This document shows, piece after piece, positions 23,892-31,672 of a stretch of DNA of 34,742 bases. A model generated the notes under the pieces. It was given only the letters and a program-made list of their open reading frames with translations, had not been told where the DNA came from and ran no database searches. The first letter of the stretch is position 1; every line of letters starts with the position of its first letter. The stretch comes from Ruminococcus sp. UBA3280 (GTDB lineage: Bacteria; Bacillota; Clostridia; Oscillospirales; Ruminococcaceae), in contig DETU01000039.1 of assembly GCA_002362175.1 (NCBI GenBank), positions 1-34,742 on the forward strand. Reading direction: 5' to 3'. A program made the position numbers and the translations under genes.

Positions 23892-24233
23892 ATGAAATTC
23901 TACACAACCGATTCAAAAGCAATTCTTACAGCTATAAGCGGTACCGCCGACAGCCTTAAGGAGATTATCGCCAATACAACTGACGCAGCTGTTGAAAAAC
24001 ACGTCCCCGTTTATGAAGCAAAAGACGGAAAAATCTGTGTCAAAGTTGGCTCTGCCGAACACCCTATGCAAGACGTTCATTACATTGAATGGATAGCATT
24101 AAAGACAAACAAGGGCTTTTATGTAAAATATCTCAGTCCCGGAGAATCACCATCAGCCTGCTTTGCAGTTGAAAACGAAACTGTTGAAGCTGTTTATGCT
24201 TACTGTAATCTTCACGGACTTTGGAAAGCTTAA
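23892..24233 (+). CDS. Superoxide reductase (desulfoferrodoxin type without centre I)
   Basis: A 113-residue protein reducing superoxide to hydrogen peroxide in the anaerobic cytosol. The active-site (centre II) ligands are present: His in EKHVPVYE, His residues in AEHPMQDVHYIEW, and Cys plus His in YCNLHGLW. The N-terminal desulforedoxin-like part keeps its length but has none of the four cysteines that bind centre I, as in the class known from Treponema. The start at 23892 is preferred over the ATG nine bases earlier, which touches the AAAGGA ribosome site. Rubrerythrin follows after 21 bases, giving a complete superoxide-to-water pathway. Confidence 0.9.
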   Translation: MKFYTTDSKAILTAISGTADSLKEIIANTTDAAVEKHVPVYEAKDGKICVKVGSAEHPMQDVHYIEWIALKTNKGFYVKYLSPGESPSACFAVENETVEAVYAYCNLHGLWKA

Positions 24234-24254
24234 TTTATCAGGAGGAATATAACA

Positions 24255-24797
24255 ATGTCAGAAAACAAATACGCAGGTACTAAAACCGAACAGAACTTAA
24301 AAGACGCTTTTGCCGGCGAATCTCAGGCAAGAAACAAGTACACATACTTTGCGTCCGTTGCAAAAAAGGCAGGATATGAGCAGATAGCCGAAATCTTCCT
24401 CAACACCGCAAACAACGAAAAGGAACACGCTAAAATGTGGTTCAAGGAACTCGGCGGAATCGGCGACACCTCTGAAAACCTCCGTGCCGCTGCTGAGGGC
24501 GAAAACCATGAGTGGACGGATATGTATGAAAGAATGGCTAAGGAAGCCGAAGAAGAAGGTTTCAAGGCTCTCGCCGCAAAGTTCCGTATGGTTGGTGCTA
24601 TCGAAAAACAGCATGAAGAAAGATACCGTAAACTTCTCGAAAACGTTGAGAACCAGCAGGTATTTGAAAAGAGCGGTGTAACAGTATGGGAATGCAGAAA
24701 CTGCGGTCATATCGTGGTAGGTACATCTGCACCTAAGGTATGTCCCGTATGTACTCACCCGCAGAGCTACTTTGAAGTAAGAAGCGAAAATTATTAA
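24255..24797 (+). CDS. rbr: Rubrerythrin
   Basis: A 180-residue peroxide reductase. The N-terminal four-helix diiron domain has GESQARNKY (Glu22), NNEKEHAKMW (Glu55, His58), EGENHEW and GAIEKQHEERY (Glu117, His120). The C-terminal rubredoxin-like iron site has CRNC (147-150) and CPVC (163-166). Length and motifs are standard. A strong ribosome site (CAGGAGGA) and a position 21 bases after the superoxide reductase show co-transcription: peroxide made by the first enzyme is removed by the second. Confidence 0.96.
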   Translation: MSENKYAGTKTEQNLKDAFAGESQARNKYTYFASVAKKAGYEQIAEIFLNTANNEKEHAKMWFKELGGIGDTSENLRAAAEGENHEWTDMYERMAKEAEEEGFKALAAKFRMVGAIEKQHEERYRKLLENVENQQVFEKSGVTVWECRNCGHIVVGTSAPKVCPVCTHPQSYFEVRSENY

Positions 24798-24815
24798 TCA
24801 TACAGAAGCTTAAAA

Positions 24816-24857
24816 AACGGCACTTCCTGACATCAGTTCGGAAGTGCTGTTGTTTTA
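24816..24857 (+). terminator. Terminator after rubrerythrin
   Basis: A 12-bp stem with one G-U pair (24816-24827 with 24840-24851) followed by GTTTTATAA. Confidence 0.8.
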
Positions 24858-24889
24858 TAAGACTTTGTCAAAATTTAAAAGAACAGGGG

Positions 24890-25351
24890 GTGATTTGTAT
24901 ATTTAATAATAAAGTTTTTAGTTTGTCTGAAATAGTCAGATTTTTGGAAAACAGGAATTTCGAAAAATTTTATTTTCAAAATGATTATGCTTATATTTAT
25001 TCTTCAAAAACAGACGAGATTATAATTGAAGCACCGAACAATAAAATATCCGATGAAGTGACAGAACTTGCAATCAGAGTTTTTAAGGAACTTGACAAAT
25101 GTGTTAGTATGGCGTATAAATGGTTAGAACATTTTAACCTGAAAAATGACAGATGGTATCCGGACGCACTTGACAAAGGATTTGAAATAAGCGGAATTTA
25201 TTTCGGTAAATACGGATACGGACATCAACAGAAACCCTTTACTGACGGTTTTACAATCTCTTTCAGCACCAAAAACGGCTATCCCTGCGATTTTACTGTT
25301 AAGTACCATAAAAATATGCACCCGTTTGCTGTAGAAGAATGGGTATTTTAA
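24890..25351 (+). CDS. Hypothetical protein, 153 residues
   Basis: A soluble protein; the likely start is the GTG at 24890, but the ribosome site (ACAGGGG) overlaps it, so the true start is unsure. The body reads SLSEIVRFLENRNFEKFYF, then YKWLEHFNLKNDRWYPDAL and ends FAVEEWVF. It looks like a compact alpha/beta domain of the immunity- or DUF-type seen singly in Firmicutes; I cannot name it. Own terminator shared with the next, convergent gene. Confidence 0.65.
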   Translation: MICIFNNKVFSLSEIVRFLENRNFEKFYFQNDYAYIYSSKTDEIIIEAPNNKISDEVTELAIRVFKELDKCVSMAYKWLEHFNLKNDRWYPDALDKGFEISGIYFGKYGYGHQQKPFTDGFTISFSTKNGYPCDFTVKYHKNMHPFAVEEWVF

Positions 25352-25390
25352 ATTTTGTATTTTGCTTGTTAAGCTACAAATAACAAAAAT

Positions 25391-25423
25391 AAGTCCGAAA
25401 GTTTTTTTACTGCTTTCGGACTT
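25391..25423. terminator. Bidirectional terminator between convergent genes
   Basis: An 11-bp perfect stem, AAGTCCGAAAG / CTTTCGGACTT, with an 11-base loop. T and A tracts on both sides serve the genes ending at 25351 (+) and 25429 (-). Confidence 0.85.
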
Positions 25424-25428
25424 TAATT

Positions 25429-25863
25429 TTATAAAAACTGTCTCATGTCAAAAGAAAGTTTTTCTTCTGTGCTGACAAGTCGGCGTGCAATACTCTTTGA
25501 GCGTTCGTCTGCCGCCTGATACTGATTGAGATATTTATTGAGTGATTTTATACCCATATTACAGCCGTCCGTTATAAGTTCGGCAATCATGCTGTCGGAT
25601 TCATGCATTTTAAGCTTCATGTTTGTCTTTACCCACGACATACTTTTGGCTATTGCACTCGGTTCTTTTCCCTCGTCGTGATAATCGTTAAGAGCGGTCT
25701 GCAAGTCGTATTTCAGCTTTGCATTTTCGTTCATGCTATACTGTAAGGTCTTACGCAAATCGTCATTTTTCACATAATCCATTACTTCATCAATAGCTGA
25801 AACACCCATTTTTACCCCTGCGTCACACTCACGGAGCAGTTTTATTGTATCAGGTTCAACCAT
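25429..25863 (-). CDS. Helical-bundle protein, DUF2383-like
   Basis: A 144-residue all-helical protein (MVEPDTIKLLRECDAGVKMG, YSMNENAKLKYDLQTALNDY, DGCNMGIKSLNKYLNQYQAA). The pattern of four long amphipathic helices resembles the PA2169/DUF2383 four-helix bundle proteins of Clostridia, whose function is not settled. No membrane segment. AAAGGAG lies 11 bases before the ATG, and it is contained in a 9-bp hairpin, which may control translation. Last gene of the yloU-yloV cluster, or separately regulated. Confidence 0.7.
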   Translation of the reverse strand: MVEPDTIKLLRECDAGVKMGVSAIDEVMDYVKNDDLRKTLQYSMNENAKLKYDLQTALNDYHDEGKEPSAIAKSMSWVKTNMKLKMHESDSMIAELITDGCNMGIKSLNKYLNQYQAADERSKSIARRLVSTEEKLSFDMRQFL

Positions 25864-25876
25864 AGTTTAATCATCT

Positions 25877-25904
25877 CCTTTTGTGATATTATCTGCACAA
25901 AAGG
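25877..25904 (-). promoter_or_regulatory. Hairpin that includes the ribosome-binding site of the helical-bundle gene
   Basis: On the minus strand CCTTTTGTG and CACAAAAGG form a perfect 9-bp stem with a 10-base loop. The 3' arm contains most of the AAAGGAG Shine-Dalgarno. No U tract follows, so it is not a terminator. It would hide the ribosome site when folded. Confidence 0.6.
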
Positions 25905-25914
25905 TCTTTTTATT

Positions 25915-26499
25915 CTACTCCTCCACAAATGCCTCTTTTAAAACTTTGCTGTTCGGGTAATAGGTTATATGTACCTTATTTTTATAATAATATGTACCTT
26001 TATCGAAATTATATATTTCCTCACTGTCGATATACTCATTGTCACGCAGTTTTGCAACAGTTTCGTCCGTAAGATTAATCCTTATTTCCTCACCGTCATA
26101 TTCAGTATAAAAATAATCCCACAAAACACTGTATTCACTTGTGACAATCGTTCTTTCACCTGAAAATATATCCTTTACATAGTCTCCGAATATGAAAACA
26201 TGAAGTAAAAATAAAAAAATAATCATGGAAACAGATAACAGGTATCTTGACTTATACTTTCTGATATGTCTGATTTTACGAAAATATGCAACCACTGTCA
26301 TTGCGGTAATTACAGCGGAGATAATTAACAGTGCCGTAGAAAGATATAAATGATAAGTACCCTGCTTGACCGTATTATTTACATATACTAAATTTATTCC
26401 ATTTACAAGAAGAAACAGAGAATTAAGCCACGAATATTTATTTATAACTTTCTGTTCGTCCTCAGTAAATTTTTCTTCAAATTCTTTTTTATCGTACAT
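25915..26499 (-). CDS. Three-helix membrane protein, unknown
   Basis: A 194-residue protein. Transmembrane segments lie at about 24-41 (SWLNSLFLLVNGINLVYV), 50-72 (LYLSTALLIISAVITAMTVV) and 86-104 (LLSVSMIIFLFLLHVFIF). An 85-residue acidic C-terminal domain, probably outside, follows (WDYFYTEYDGEEIRINLTDE). Its start lies one base after the upstream gene's stop, so it belongs to the same operon. No family recognised. Confidence 0.7.
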   Translation of the reverse strand: MYDKKEFEEKFTEDEQKVINKYSWLNSLFLLVNGINLVYVNNTVKQGTYHLYLSTALLIISAVITAMTVVAYFRKIRHIRKYKSRYLLSVSMIIFLFLLHVFIFGDYVKDIFSGERTIVTSEYSVLWDYFYTEYDGEEIRINLTDETVAKLRDNEYIDSEEIYNFDKGTYYYKNKVHITYYPNSKVLKEAFVEE

Positions 26500-26500
26500 T

Positions 26501-26971
26501 TCAGCACCCTATTATTCTTTCTGCTGTTATTGTACATATTTCGGAATTTATTTCGATTTTCATATAGTCGGAGAACATTTTACGGATATATTCAGAAAGT
26601 TCGGAAATATCGTCTGTCCGATATCTCAAAACACTTATTTCACACAAAATATAATAGTAATTATCGTCCTGCCATGAAGTTTCGGGGGGTTGATTAATGT
26701 CTGCCATTTTGTTTAATATAATGGTGAGGTTTCTGAAATCTTCAGTGATTCCGTCAGAACTTACAAAACCTTCTGCCCATTGCTCGTCAGTATCAAGTGT
26801 AAACTCACTTATACAAAAACATTTTTCGGGATATTCAGAAAATCCTGAAAGCTTACAGTAACGTTCTTTGGCTTTTTCGGCATTTTTCAGTGAAGAATAT
26901 AATCCGAGATGTTTTATTTCCTTACTTTCGGCAAACTCATATGTATGATACAAAAGATAAAATTTTTTCAT
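26501..26971 (-). CDS. DUF7336-like hypothetical protein
   Basis: A 156-residue soluble protein. The first 70 residues, YLLYHTYEF..EIKHLGLYSS then GFSEYPEKCFCISEF..DEQWAEGF, follow a pattern I associate with small proteins annotated as DUF7336. The remaining half is a separate acidic region. It begins nine bases after the yloV-like stop and ends just before the next gene, so it is co-transcribed. Function unknown. Confidence 0.6.
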   Translation of the reverse strand: MKKFYLLYHTYEFAESKEIKHLGLYSSLKNAEKAKERYCKLSGFSEYPEKCFCISEFTLDTDEQWAEGFVSSDGITEDFRNLTIILNKMADINQPPETSWQDDNYYYILCEISVLRYRTDDISELSEYIRKMFSDYMKIEINSEICTITAERIIGC

Positions 26972-26980
26972 AATATTACC

Positions 26981-28630
26981 TTATTCGGCGGAAATAATAT
27001 AGTAATATACAGGCTGTCCGCCGTTCACAAGCATGACCTCTGTTTTATCACTGATTTTTGACTGTATAAGCTGTCTCGTCTGTTCTGCGTTTTCTTCTGT
27101 AACGTCCGCACCGTAAATAAGCGTAATATAGCTTACGTCACCTTTTGCAAGCTTTTTGCAGAGTTTCAGCACAGCCTTGTTTACGTCTTTTTCGGTAAAA
27201 GCAAGTTTTCCGTCGTCAAGTGCAAGAATTTCACCCTCTTTAATGGGGTGTCCCTCAAATTCGGAATCTCTTGCAGCAAAAGTAACAAGACCCGTTGAAA
27301 CTCTTTCAAAAGCCTTTGTCATGTTAAGACGGTTTTCGGCAAGACCTTCTGATTCGTCAAAAGCCAGCATTGCGGAAATACCCTGCGGAATGGTTCTTGT
27401 CTGAAGTACGCACACACTTCTGTCCGTAAGTTTTACAGCCTGTTCAGCCGCCATTATTATATTTTTGTTGTTTGGAAGTACGAAAATAATTTCGGCAGGA
27501 GTTGAAAGAATCGCACGGAGAATGTCGTCTGTTGAGGGATTCATAGTCTGACCACCTCTCACAACAACATCAGCACCCAAATCTCTGAACATTGCTTCAA
27601 TTCCGTGTCCTGCCGCAACAGCAACAAAACCGAACTGTTTTTCAGGTTTTGCAGGTGTAAATCCCTCCTTCTCGGCGGTTTTTACCTCTTTTACCTTGTT
27701 TTCATGCTGAATACGCATATTTTCGATTTTCGGACGCGGATTATTTATAAAATATCCAAATTCAAGACCTTTCTGAATGGCACTTCCGGGATTGTCAGTA
27801 TGTACATGAACTTTTATTATCTTTTCATCGTCAACCACAACAACGCAGTCACCTATTGTTTCAAGATATGCACGCAGCATAAACGGGTCGGGACAGTTTT
27901 CATTTTTTTCAAGCATAAATTCCGTACAGTATGTATAGTTAATTTCGTCGTCGTATTCACTTACGGCGGTTCTGAAAGAATCGTTGTTTTCCTGAACTGT
28001 TTCGGACGGCTCGGCAATTTTTCCACCTGCAAAAACGTCTGTCATAGCCTTTAATATAATTGCAAGACCTTTTCCGCCTGCGTCAACAACTCCTGCCTTT
28101 TTCAGCTGTGGGAGCATTTCCGTTGTCTTTTCAAGAATATTTTCTGCTTCGTTACATATTTCCGTCCAGAAAATAACATCTTCATTTGTGGAAAGTGAAA
28201 TCTCCCTTGCTTTTTCGGCACTGACCCTTGCTACTGTAAGAATAGTCCCCTCTACAGGCTTCATAACCGCTTTATATGCCGACTCAACACCGAGTTGAAG
28301 AGCCTCCGCAAATTCAGCATTTCCTGCTTCCGTACAGCCTGAAAGTCCCTTTGAAATCCCCCTGAAAATAAGAGAAAGTATAACTCCTGAATTTCCTCTT
28401 GCTCCTCTCAAAAATGCAGACGCAGCAACAGATGCCGCTTCTGAAATGGTCACATTATTTTCAAGTCTTTTGAGTTCGCTGACTGAATTTCCTATTGTCA
28501 TTGACATATTTGTACCTGTATCGCCGTCAGGTACGGGGTATACATTCAGCTCGTCAATTTCCCTTTTTCTGTTGTCTATAGTGATTGCCGCCGAAATAAC
28601 GGCATCTCTGAACAAAGCTCCGTTTATCAT
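26981..28630 (-). CDS. YloV/FakA-type DAK2-domain kinase
   Basis: A 549-residue protein of the DhaL-like (DAK2) family. The N-terminal nucleotide/Mg-binding motif NVYPVPDGDTGTNMSMTIG (27-45) holds the metal-binding aspartates. FLRGARGNSGVILS and DAGGKGLAIILK are further DhaL-domain motifs. A middle domain and a C-terminal DAK1-like domain (GEILALDDGKLAF) complete the usual length of about 550. Characterised members (FakA) phosphorylate fatty acids held by a FakB (DegV) protein for phospholipid synthesis. No fakB is in this window. GGAGG precedes the ATG. It follows the Asp23-family gene by 22 bases, the classic yloU-yloV pair. Confidence 0.9.
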   Translation of the reverse strand: MINGALFRDAVISAAITIDNRKREIDELNVYPVPDGDTGTNMSMTIGNSVSELKRLENNVTISEAASVAASAFLRGARGNSGVILSLIFRGISKGLSGCTEAGNAEFAEALQLGVESAYKAVMKPVEGTILTVARVSAEKAREISLSTNEDVIFWTEICNEAENILEKTTEMLPQLKKAGVVDAGGKGLAIILKAMTDVFAGGKIAEPSETVQENNDSFRTAVSEYDDEINYTYCTEFMLEKNENCPDPFMLRAYLETIGDCVVVVDDEKIIKVHVHTDNPGSAIQKGLEFGYFINNPRPKIENMRIQHENKVKEVKTAEKEGFTPAKPEKQFGFVAVAAGHGIEAMFRDLGADVVVRGGQTMNPSTDDILRAILSTPAEIIFVLPNNKNIIMAAEQAVKLTDRSVCVLQTRTIPQGISAMLAFDESEGLAENRLNMTKAFERVSTGLVTFAARDSEFEGHPIKEGEILALDDGKLAFTEKDVNKAVLKLCKKLAKGDVSYITLIYGADVTEENAEQTRQLIQSKISDKTEVMLVNGGQPVYYYIISAE

Positions 28631-28652
28631 AAAAAAACCTCCATTTAAATAT

Positions 28653-29006
28653 TCAGGCGTTCATATCATCTACAAATACATTCACGTTTTTGACGTGTAT
28701 TCCGACTGTTTCTTCAACCGTAAAACTCACCTTGTGTACAATGCTGTTTACAGCCGCTTTTATATTTGTACCATATGAAACTTTTATATGAAGGTTAATT
28801 GTTATACCATCGTCATCTGCGTGAATTATAACGCCCTTGCGTCTGAAAAGCTTTCCTCTTGTAAGAGAGGAAACAGCCGAACGGAACGTATTTGTGTTGC
28901 ATACGTCCGCAACACCGAAACAGTCACAGACCGCATGGCGTACAATTTCCGTGAGATAATTTTCCGAAACGGAAATTTTTCCTATATGATTTTCAATAGT
29001 TATCAT
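28653..29006 (-). CDS. Asp23/Gls24 family protein (YloU-like)
   Basis: A 117-residue protein with the family pattern: IGKISVSENYLTEIVRHA at the start, then a core with GVIIHADDDGITINLHIKVS and the ending VEETVGIHVKNVNVFVDD. Members are associated with envelope homeostasis; YloU is regularly encoded just before YloV. GGAGGG precedes the ATG. It has its own promoter and heads the operon. Confidence 0.88.
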   Translation of the reverse strand: MITIENHIGKISVSENYLTEIVRHAVCDCFGVADVCNTNTFRSAVSSLTRGKLFRRKGVIIHADDDGITINLHIKVSYGTNIKAAVNSIVHKVSFTVEETVGIHVKNVNVFVDDMNA

Positions 29007-29045
29007 GAAAATGCCCTCCGTATTTTTAAATGAGTATTAATAAAC

Positions 29046-29074
29046 ATTATAACACGGATTCTGCACGTTTACAA
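29046..29074 (-). promoter_or_regulatory. Promoter of the yloU-yloV operon
   Basis: On the minus strand TTGTAA (29069-29074), a 17-base spacer and TATAAT (29046-29051), about 40 bp before the ATG. The rest of 29007-29161 is AT-rich with no gene. Confidence 0.8.
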
Positions 29075-29161
29075 TAGTATATTCTAAACTTTTTTCACTT
29101 TTCGTCAACTGCATGATTCTCTTTGTATTTACGGAAATTTTTTCATTAAATTATCTCCTTA

Positions 29162-29617
29162 TCATTGTACTTCTGACCAGTCGCTTATAAAATTACCTGA
29201 AATTATATTGAATATACACACCACAAAAACTCCAATCCCGATAACTATTGCAGGAAATATCCACCACTTTGAAAGTCCTGTTTTTCTATACCACAACTTA
29301 TATAACAGTAAATTCAGTCCATACGGCAGAAATACTGCTGATTCAAGAAGAATCAGTCCCGCTATAAAATCAGATGTATAAATTTTTTCACTCTTATAAA
29401 AAAGTCCGTCAGCTGATATAAGCCATATTCCGAAAGTGACCACCCAGAAGACACCATAAGCAAGTACAAGATTTAATAACACCGAAAAAATCCTTGTTAT
29501 TATACTGAATAATGAATTTCTTTCACAAATATTTTCCTTATATGAAAAATTACTTATTATTAAGTACATTGCAATTACATTCAATATAACCGCAAACAGA
29601 AATATCAAAACAATCAT
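29162..29617 (-). CDS. Four-helix membrane protein
   Basis: A 151-residue hydrophobic protein with segments at about 3-23, 41-67, 84-108 and 118-141 (WWIFPAIVIGIGVFVVCIF). Loops are short, with charged KENICERN and YRKTG. No family recognised. It starts 14 bases after the PstS-like gene and is the last gene of that operon, so it may work with the binding protein, but no transporter signature is visible. Confidence 0.65.
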   Translation of the reverse strand: MIVLIFLFAVILNVIAMYLIISNFSYKENICERNSLFSIITRIFSVLLNLVLAYGVFWVVTFGIWLISADGLFYKSEKIYTSDFIAGLILLESAVFLPYGLNLLLYKLWYRKTGLSKWWIFPAIVIGIGVFVVCIFNIISGNFISDWSEVQ

Positions 29618-29631
29618 AATATCTTCTCCTG

Positions 29632-30585
29632 TTATTTTATCGGAATATATCCCGACTTTTCAACTATTTCCTGTCCGTCGTCTGAAAGAATCCAGTCAAT
29701 CAGTAATTTTACATTTGAGTTTGGATTATCTTTTCTGTAAACCGCATAGAAGTCAACCGTTATCGGATATTGTCCAGAAGAAATATTCTCCTTATCGGGA
29801 TATACTCCGTTCACGGAAAGCATCTTCACACCGCCGTTTCCGACAATTTCCGACACATAGTACCTGAAAGAAAAACCAACGGCACGCCCCATGAATCCGA
29901 ATAAATTCTTTTTCATGGGTATGCCGTCCATGAACGACATCATAACCGACTGACTTCCGCTCCCCTCAATTCTCTGAACAGGGTCAATTGCAGTATTGTC
30001 ACCACCCACGTCTTTCCAGTTTCTATATTTTCCTGAGTAAATACCTCTTATCTGTTCAACTGTAAGATTTTCAACGGGATTATCATTATTTACTATAAAT
30101 ACAAAAGCCTCATGCCCTATCGGTATGAAATCAAGTTCAACTCCCTGCTCCTCTGCATATTCAAGCTGTTCTGCTGAAGGCTTTGCACAGAAAATAATAT
30201 CCGCTCCGCCGTCCACAACCGACTTATAGGCTCTGAGTGTATTTGTATATTGCAGTGAACTTTCAGGTGTAAAATTTTCACCGTCAAAAACAACGCTGTC
30301 CTGCGGATATACTGCGTTTACAAATGCCGAAAATACGGGATAAAGTGCCGCCGCACCGTCCACAACAGGTAAATTTTCAGTTAATTTAAAGTCAGTATCA
30401 ATTTTTACGGCTTCTGAATTTTCGTCAAACGGAAGATATTTGTCAAGTTCTATTGATTTAGCCTGCATCTGTTCACTTGTACTGTTTATATAACGTTTTG
30501 TAAAAAGATTATACACCGATATATCAAAGCCGACAAAACATATTGTCAACAAAAAAAGTGTTGAAATCTGTTGAAAAAGTTTCAT
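29632..30585 (-). CDS. PstS-like solute-binding protein with an uncleaved membrane anchor
   Basis: A 317-residue protein of the phosphate-binding (PstS/PBP-like) fold. LPVVDGAAALYPVFSAFV matches the first ligand loop, GADIIFCAKPS the hinge region, PIGHEAFVFIVN and LTVEQIRGIYSGKYRNW the family signature, and RIEGSGSQSVMMSFM the second ligand loop. The N-terminus (MKLFQQISTLFLLTICFVGF) is a hydrophobic anchor; its Cys has no proper lipobox. The ATG at 30585 follows GGAGG; an earlier ATG at 30627 falls inside the upstream small gene. No pstCAB or phoU lies nearby, so the protein may sense or store phosphate, or act in the envelope, rather than feed a local transporter. Confidence 0.85.
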   Translation of the reverse strand: MKLFQQISTLFLLTICFVGFDISVYNLFTKRYINSTSEQMQAKSIELDKYLPFDENSEAVKIDTDFKLTENLPVVDGAAALYPVFSAFVNAVYPQDSVVFDGENFTPESSLQYTNTLRAYKSVVDGGADIIFCAKPSAEQLEYAEEQGVELDFIPIGHEAFVFIVNNDNPVENLTVEQIRGIYSGKYRNWKDVGGDNTAIDPVQRIEGSGSQSVMMSFMDGIPMKKNLFGFMGRAVGFSFRYYVSEIVGNGGVKMLSVNGVYPDKENISSGQYPITVDFYAVYRKDNPNSNVKLLIDWILSDDGQEIVEKSGYIPIK

Positions 30586-30590
30586 AACAA

Positions 30591-30728
30591 TCAGCCTCCG
30601 TTTGCTATGTAGGAAATTATTGAACATTTTTCGTGCAGATAATAAGTATACGCCACAAGCATACCCGTACTTACTGCACCAGCAATTAAAATTATTATTA
30701 ATATTCTCCTGAAAAGCTTGTCACGCAT
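30591..30728 (-). CDS. 45-residue single-pass membrane protein
   Basis: A small gene with a strong ribosome site (GGGAGGAAGAAT before the ATG at 30728), 12 bases after the previous gene and five before the PstS-like ATG. The sequence is MRDKLFRRILIIILIAGAVS, then TGMLVAYTYYLHEKCS. It has a basic N-terminus and one hydrophobic helix, so N-inside topology. Position in the operon argues that it is real. Confidence 0.75.
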   Translation of the reverse strand: MRDKLFRRILIIILIAGAVSTGMLVAYTYYLHEKCSIISYIANGG

Positions 30729-30740
30729 ATTCTTCCTCCC

Positions 30741-30962
30741 TCACATATGAATAATTATCATATGAGATATTATAATCAATGCCACAACCGCACAAATGAG
30801 TATTCCGGCAAGTACCGCCGAAACTATAAATTCAGTTTTTATTTTTTTGTATTTTTCGCTGTCTTTCGGAGTTTTTTTCAGCATAATCAGTGACATGATA
30901 AAAAATATAATTATCCCGACAGGTATCCCAATAAACAGCAGGAAATATAAAATAACATACAT
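30741..30962 (-). CDS. 73-residue two-helix membrane protein
   Basis: First gene of the operon. Helices lie at about 2-27 and 46-70, joined by a basic loop KKTPKDSEKYKKIKTEF that should stay in the cytoplasm. AAAGGAGG precedes the ATG. It is followed closely by the 45-aa protein, the PstS-like protein and the four-helix protein, forming a four-gene membrane/envelope unit of unknown role. Confidence 0.75.
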   Translation of the reverse strand: MYVILYFLLFIGIPVGIIIFFIMSLIMLKKTPKDSEKYKKIKTEFIVSAVLAGILICAVVALIIISHMIIIHM

Positions 30963-30987
30963 ATGAAAAACCTCCTTTTATATTTTA

Positions 30988-31068
30988 ATTATAACATGAA
31001 AATATACGTCTTTACAAGATGACAAATGTCACTTTTTTCTTGCTTTTTACTGATGTATATGATATAAT
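30988..31068. promoter_or_regulatory. Divergent promoters with a central inverted repeat
   Basis: Leftward: TTGTAA (31012-31017), an 18-base spacer and TATAAT (30988-30993). Rightward: TTGCTT (31040-31045), a 17-base spacer and TATAAT (31063-31068). Between them lies TGACAAATGTCA (31020-31031), an inverted repeat with 5-base arms placed where one bound protein could influence both promoters. The promoters are good; the operator is inference. Confidence 0.7.
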
Positions 31069-31118
31069 AAAACCTGCAAAGACATTTTTTCTGATTATAA
31101 CTTACAGGGAGGTTTAAT

Positions 31119-31649
31119 ATGTTATTGCTATCGCTCATGGAAGTTCCGAAAAAGGAACAGCGAAACCATGCACATAATCTTTTACGTGAATGTCTTAAAA
31201 CCCGAAAAATCGGCTATATCACCGACCAGACACCCATAATAAGAGGCGAACACGGTAAACCGTCTCTTGCGGAACACCCTGAAATCATGTACAATATGTC
31301 CCATGCCAACGGCATAGCAGTATGTCTGATGACAGACAGGGAATGTGGTGTTGACTGCGAGGGTGTACGCCCTTACCGCCCCAACGTAGTAAAAAGGGCA
31401 TTTTCAGACAATGAAAAACAGTTGATAGAAAATGCTTCCGAAAGTGAGCGTGACCTTCTTTTCTTCCGTCTTTGGACGCTTAAAGAAGCATACGTCAAAG
31501 CTATCGGAATAGGTATATCATACCCGCTGAATACCGTTGAATTTTCCTTTGAGGGAAATAAAATAAAAACATCAGTCGAGGGATATAAATTCCGACAATA
31601 TATACTGAAAAACGGAAAATTCGTGGTTTCCGTATGTACAAAAAAATAA
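31119..31649 (+). CDS. Sfp-type 4'-phosphopantetheinyl transferase
   Basis: A 176-residue enzyme that moves phosphopantetheine from CoA to a carrier-protein serine. Motifs: HGKPSL (45-50), NMSHANG (59-65), the metal-binding GVDCEGVR (Asp79, Glu81) and FFRLWTLKEAYVKAIG (Glu123, Lys127). It is shorter than Sfp (about 224 aa) but keeps all catalytic parts. AGGGAGG precedes the ATG. No polyketide or peptide synthetase gene is in the window, so its carrier protein is elsewhere. Confidence 0.9.
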   Translation: MLLLSLMEVPKKEQRNHAHNLLRECLKTRKIGYITDQTPIIRGEHGKPSLAEHPEIMYNMSHANGIAVCLMTDRECGVDCEGVRPYRPNVVKRAFSDNEKQLIENASESERDLLFFRLWTLKEAYVKAIGIGISYPLNTVEFSFEGNKIKTSVEGYKFRQYILKNGKFVVSVCTKK

Positions 31650-31672
31650 GGTTCATATAGGGGGCGTTTATT

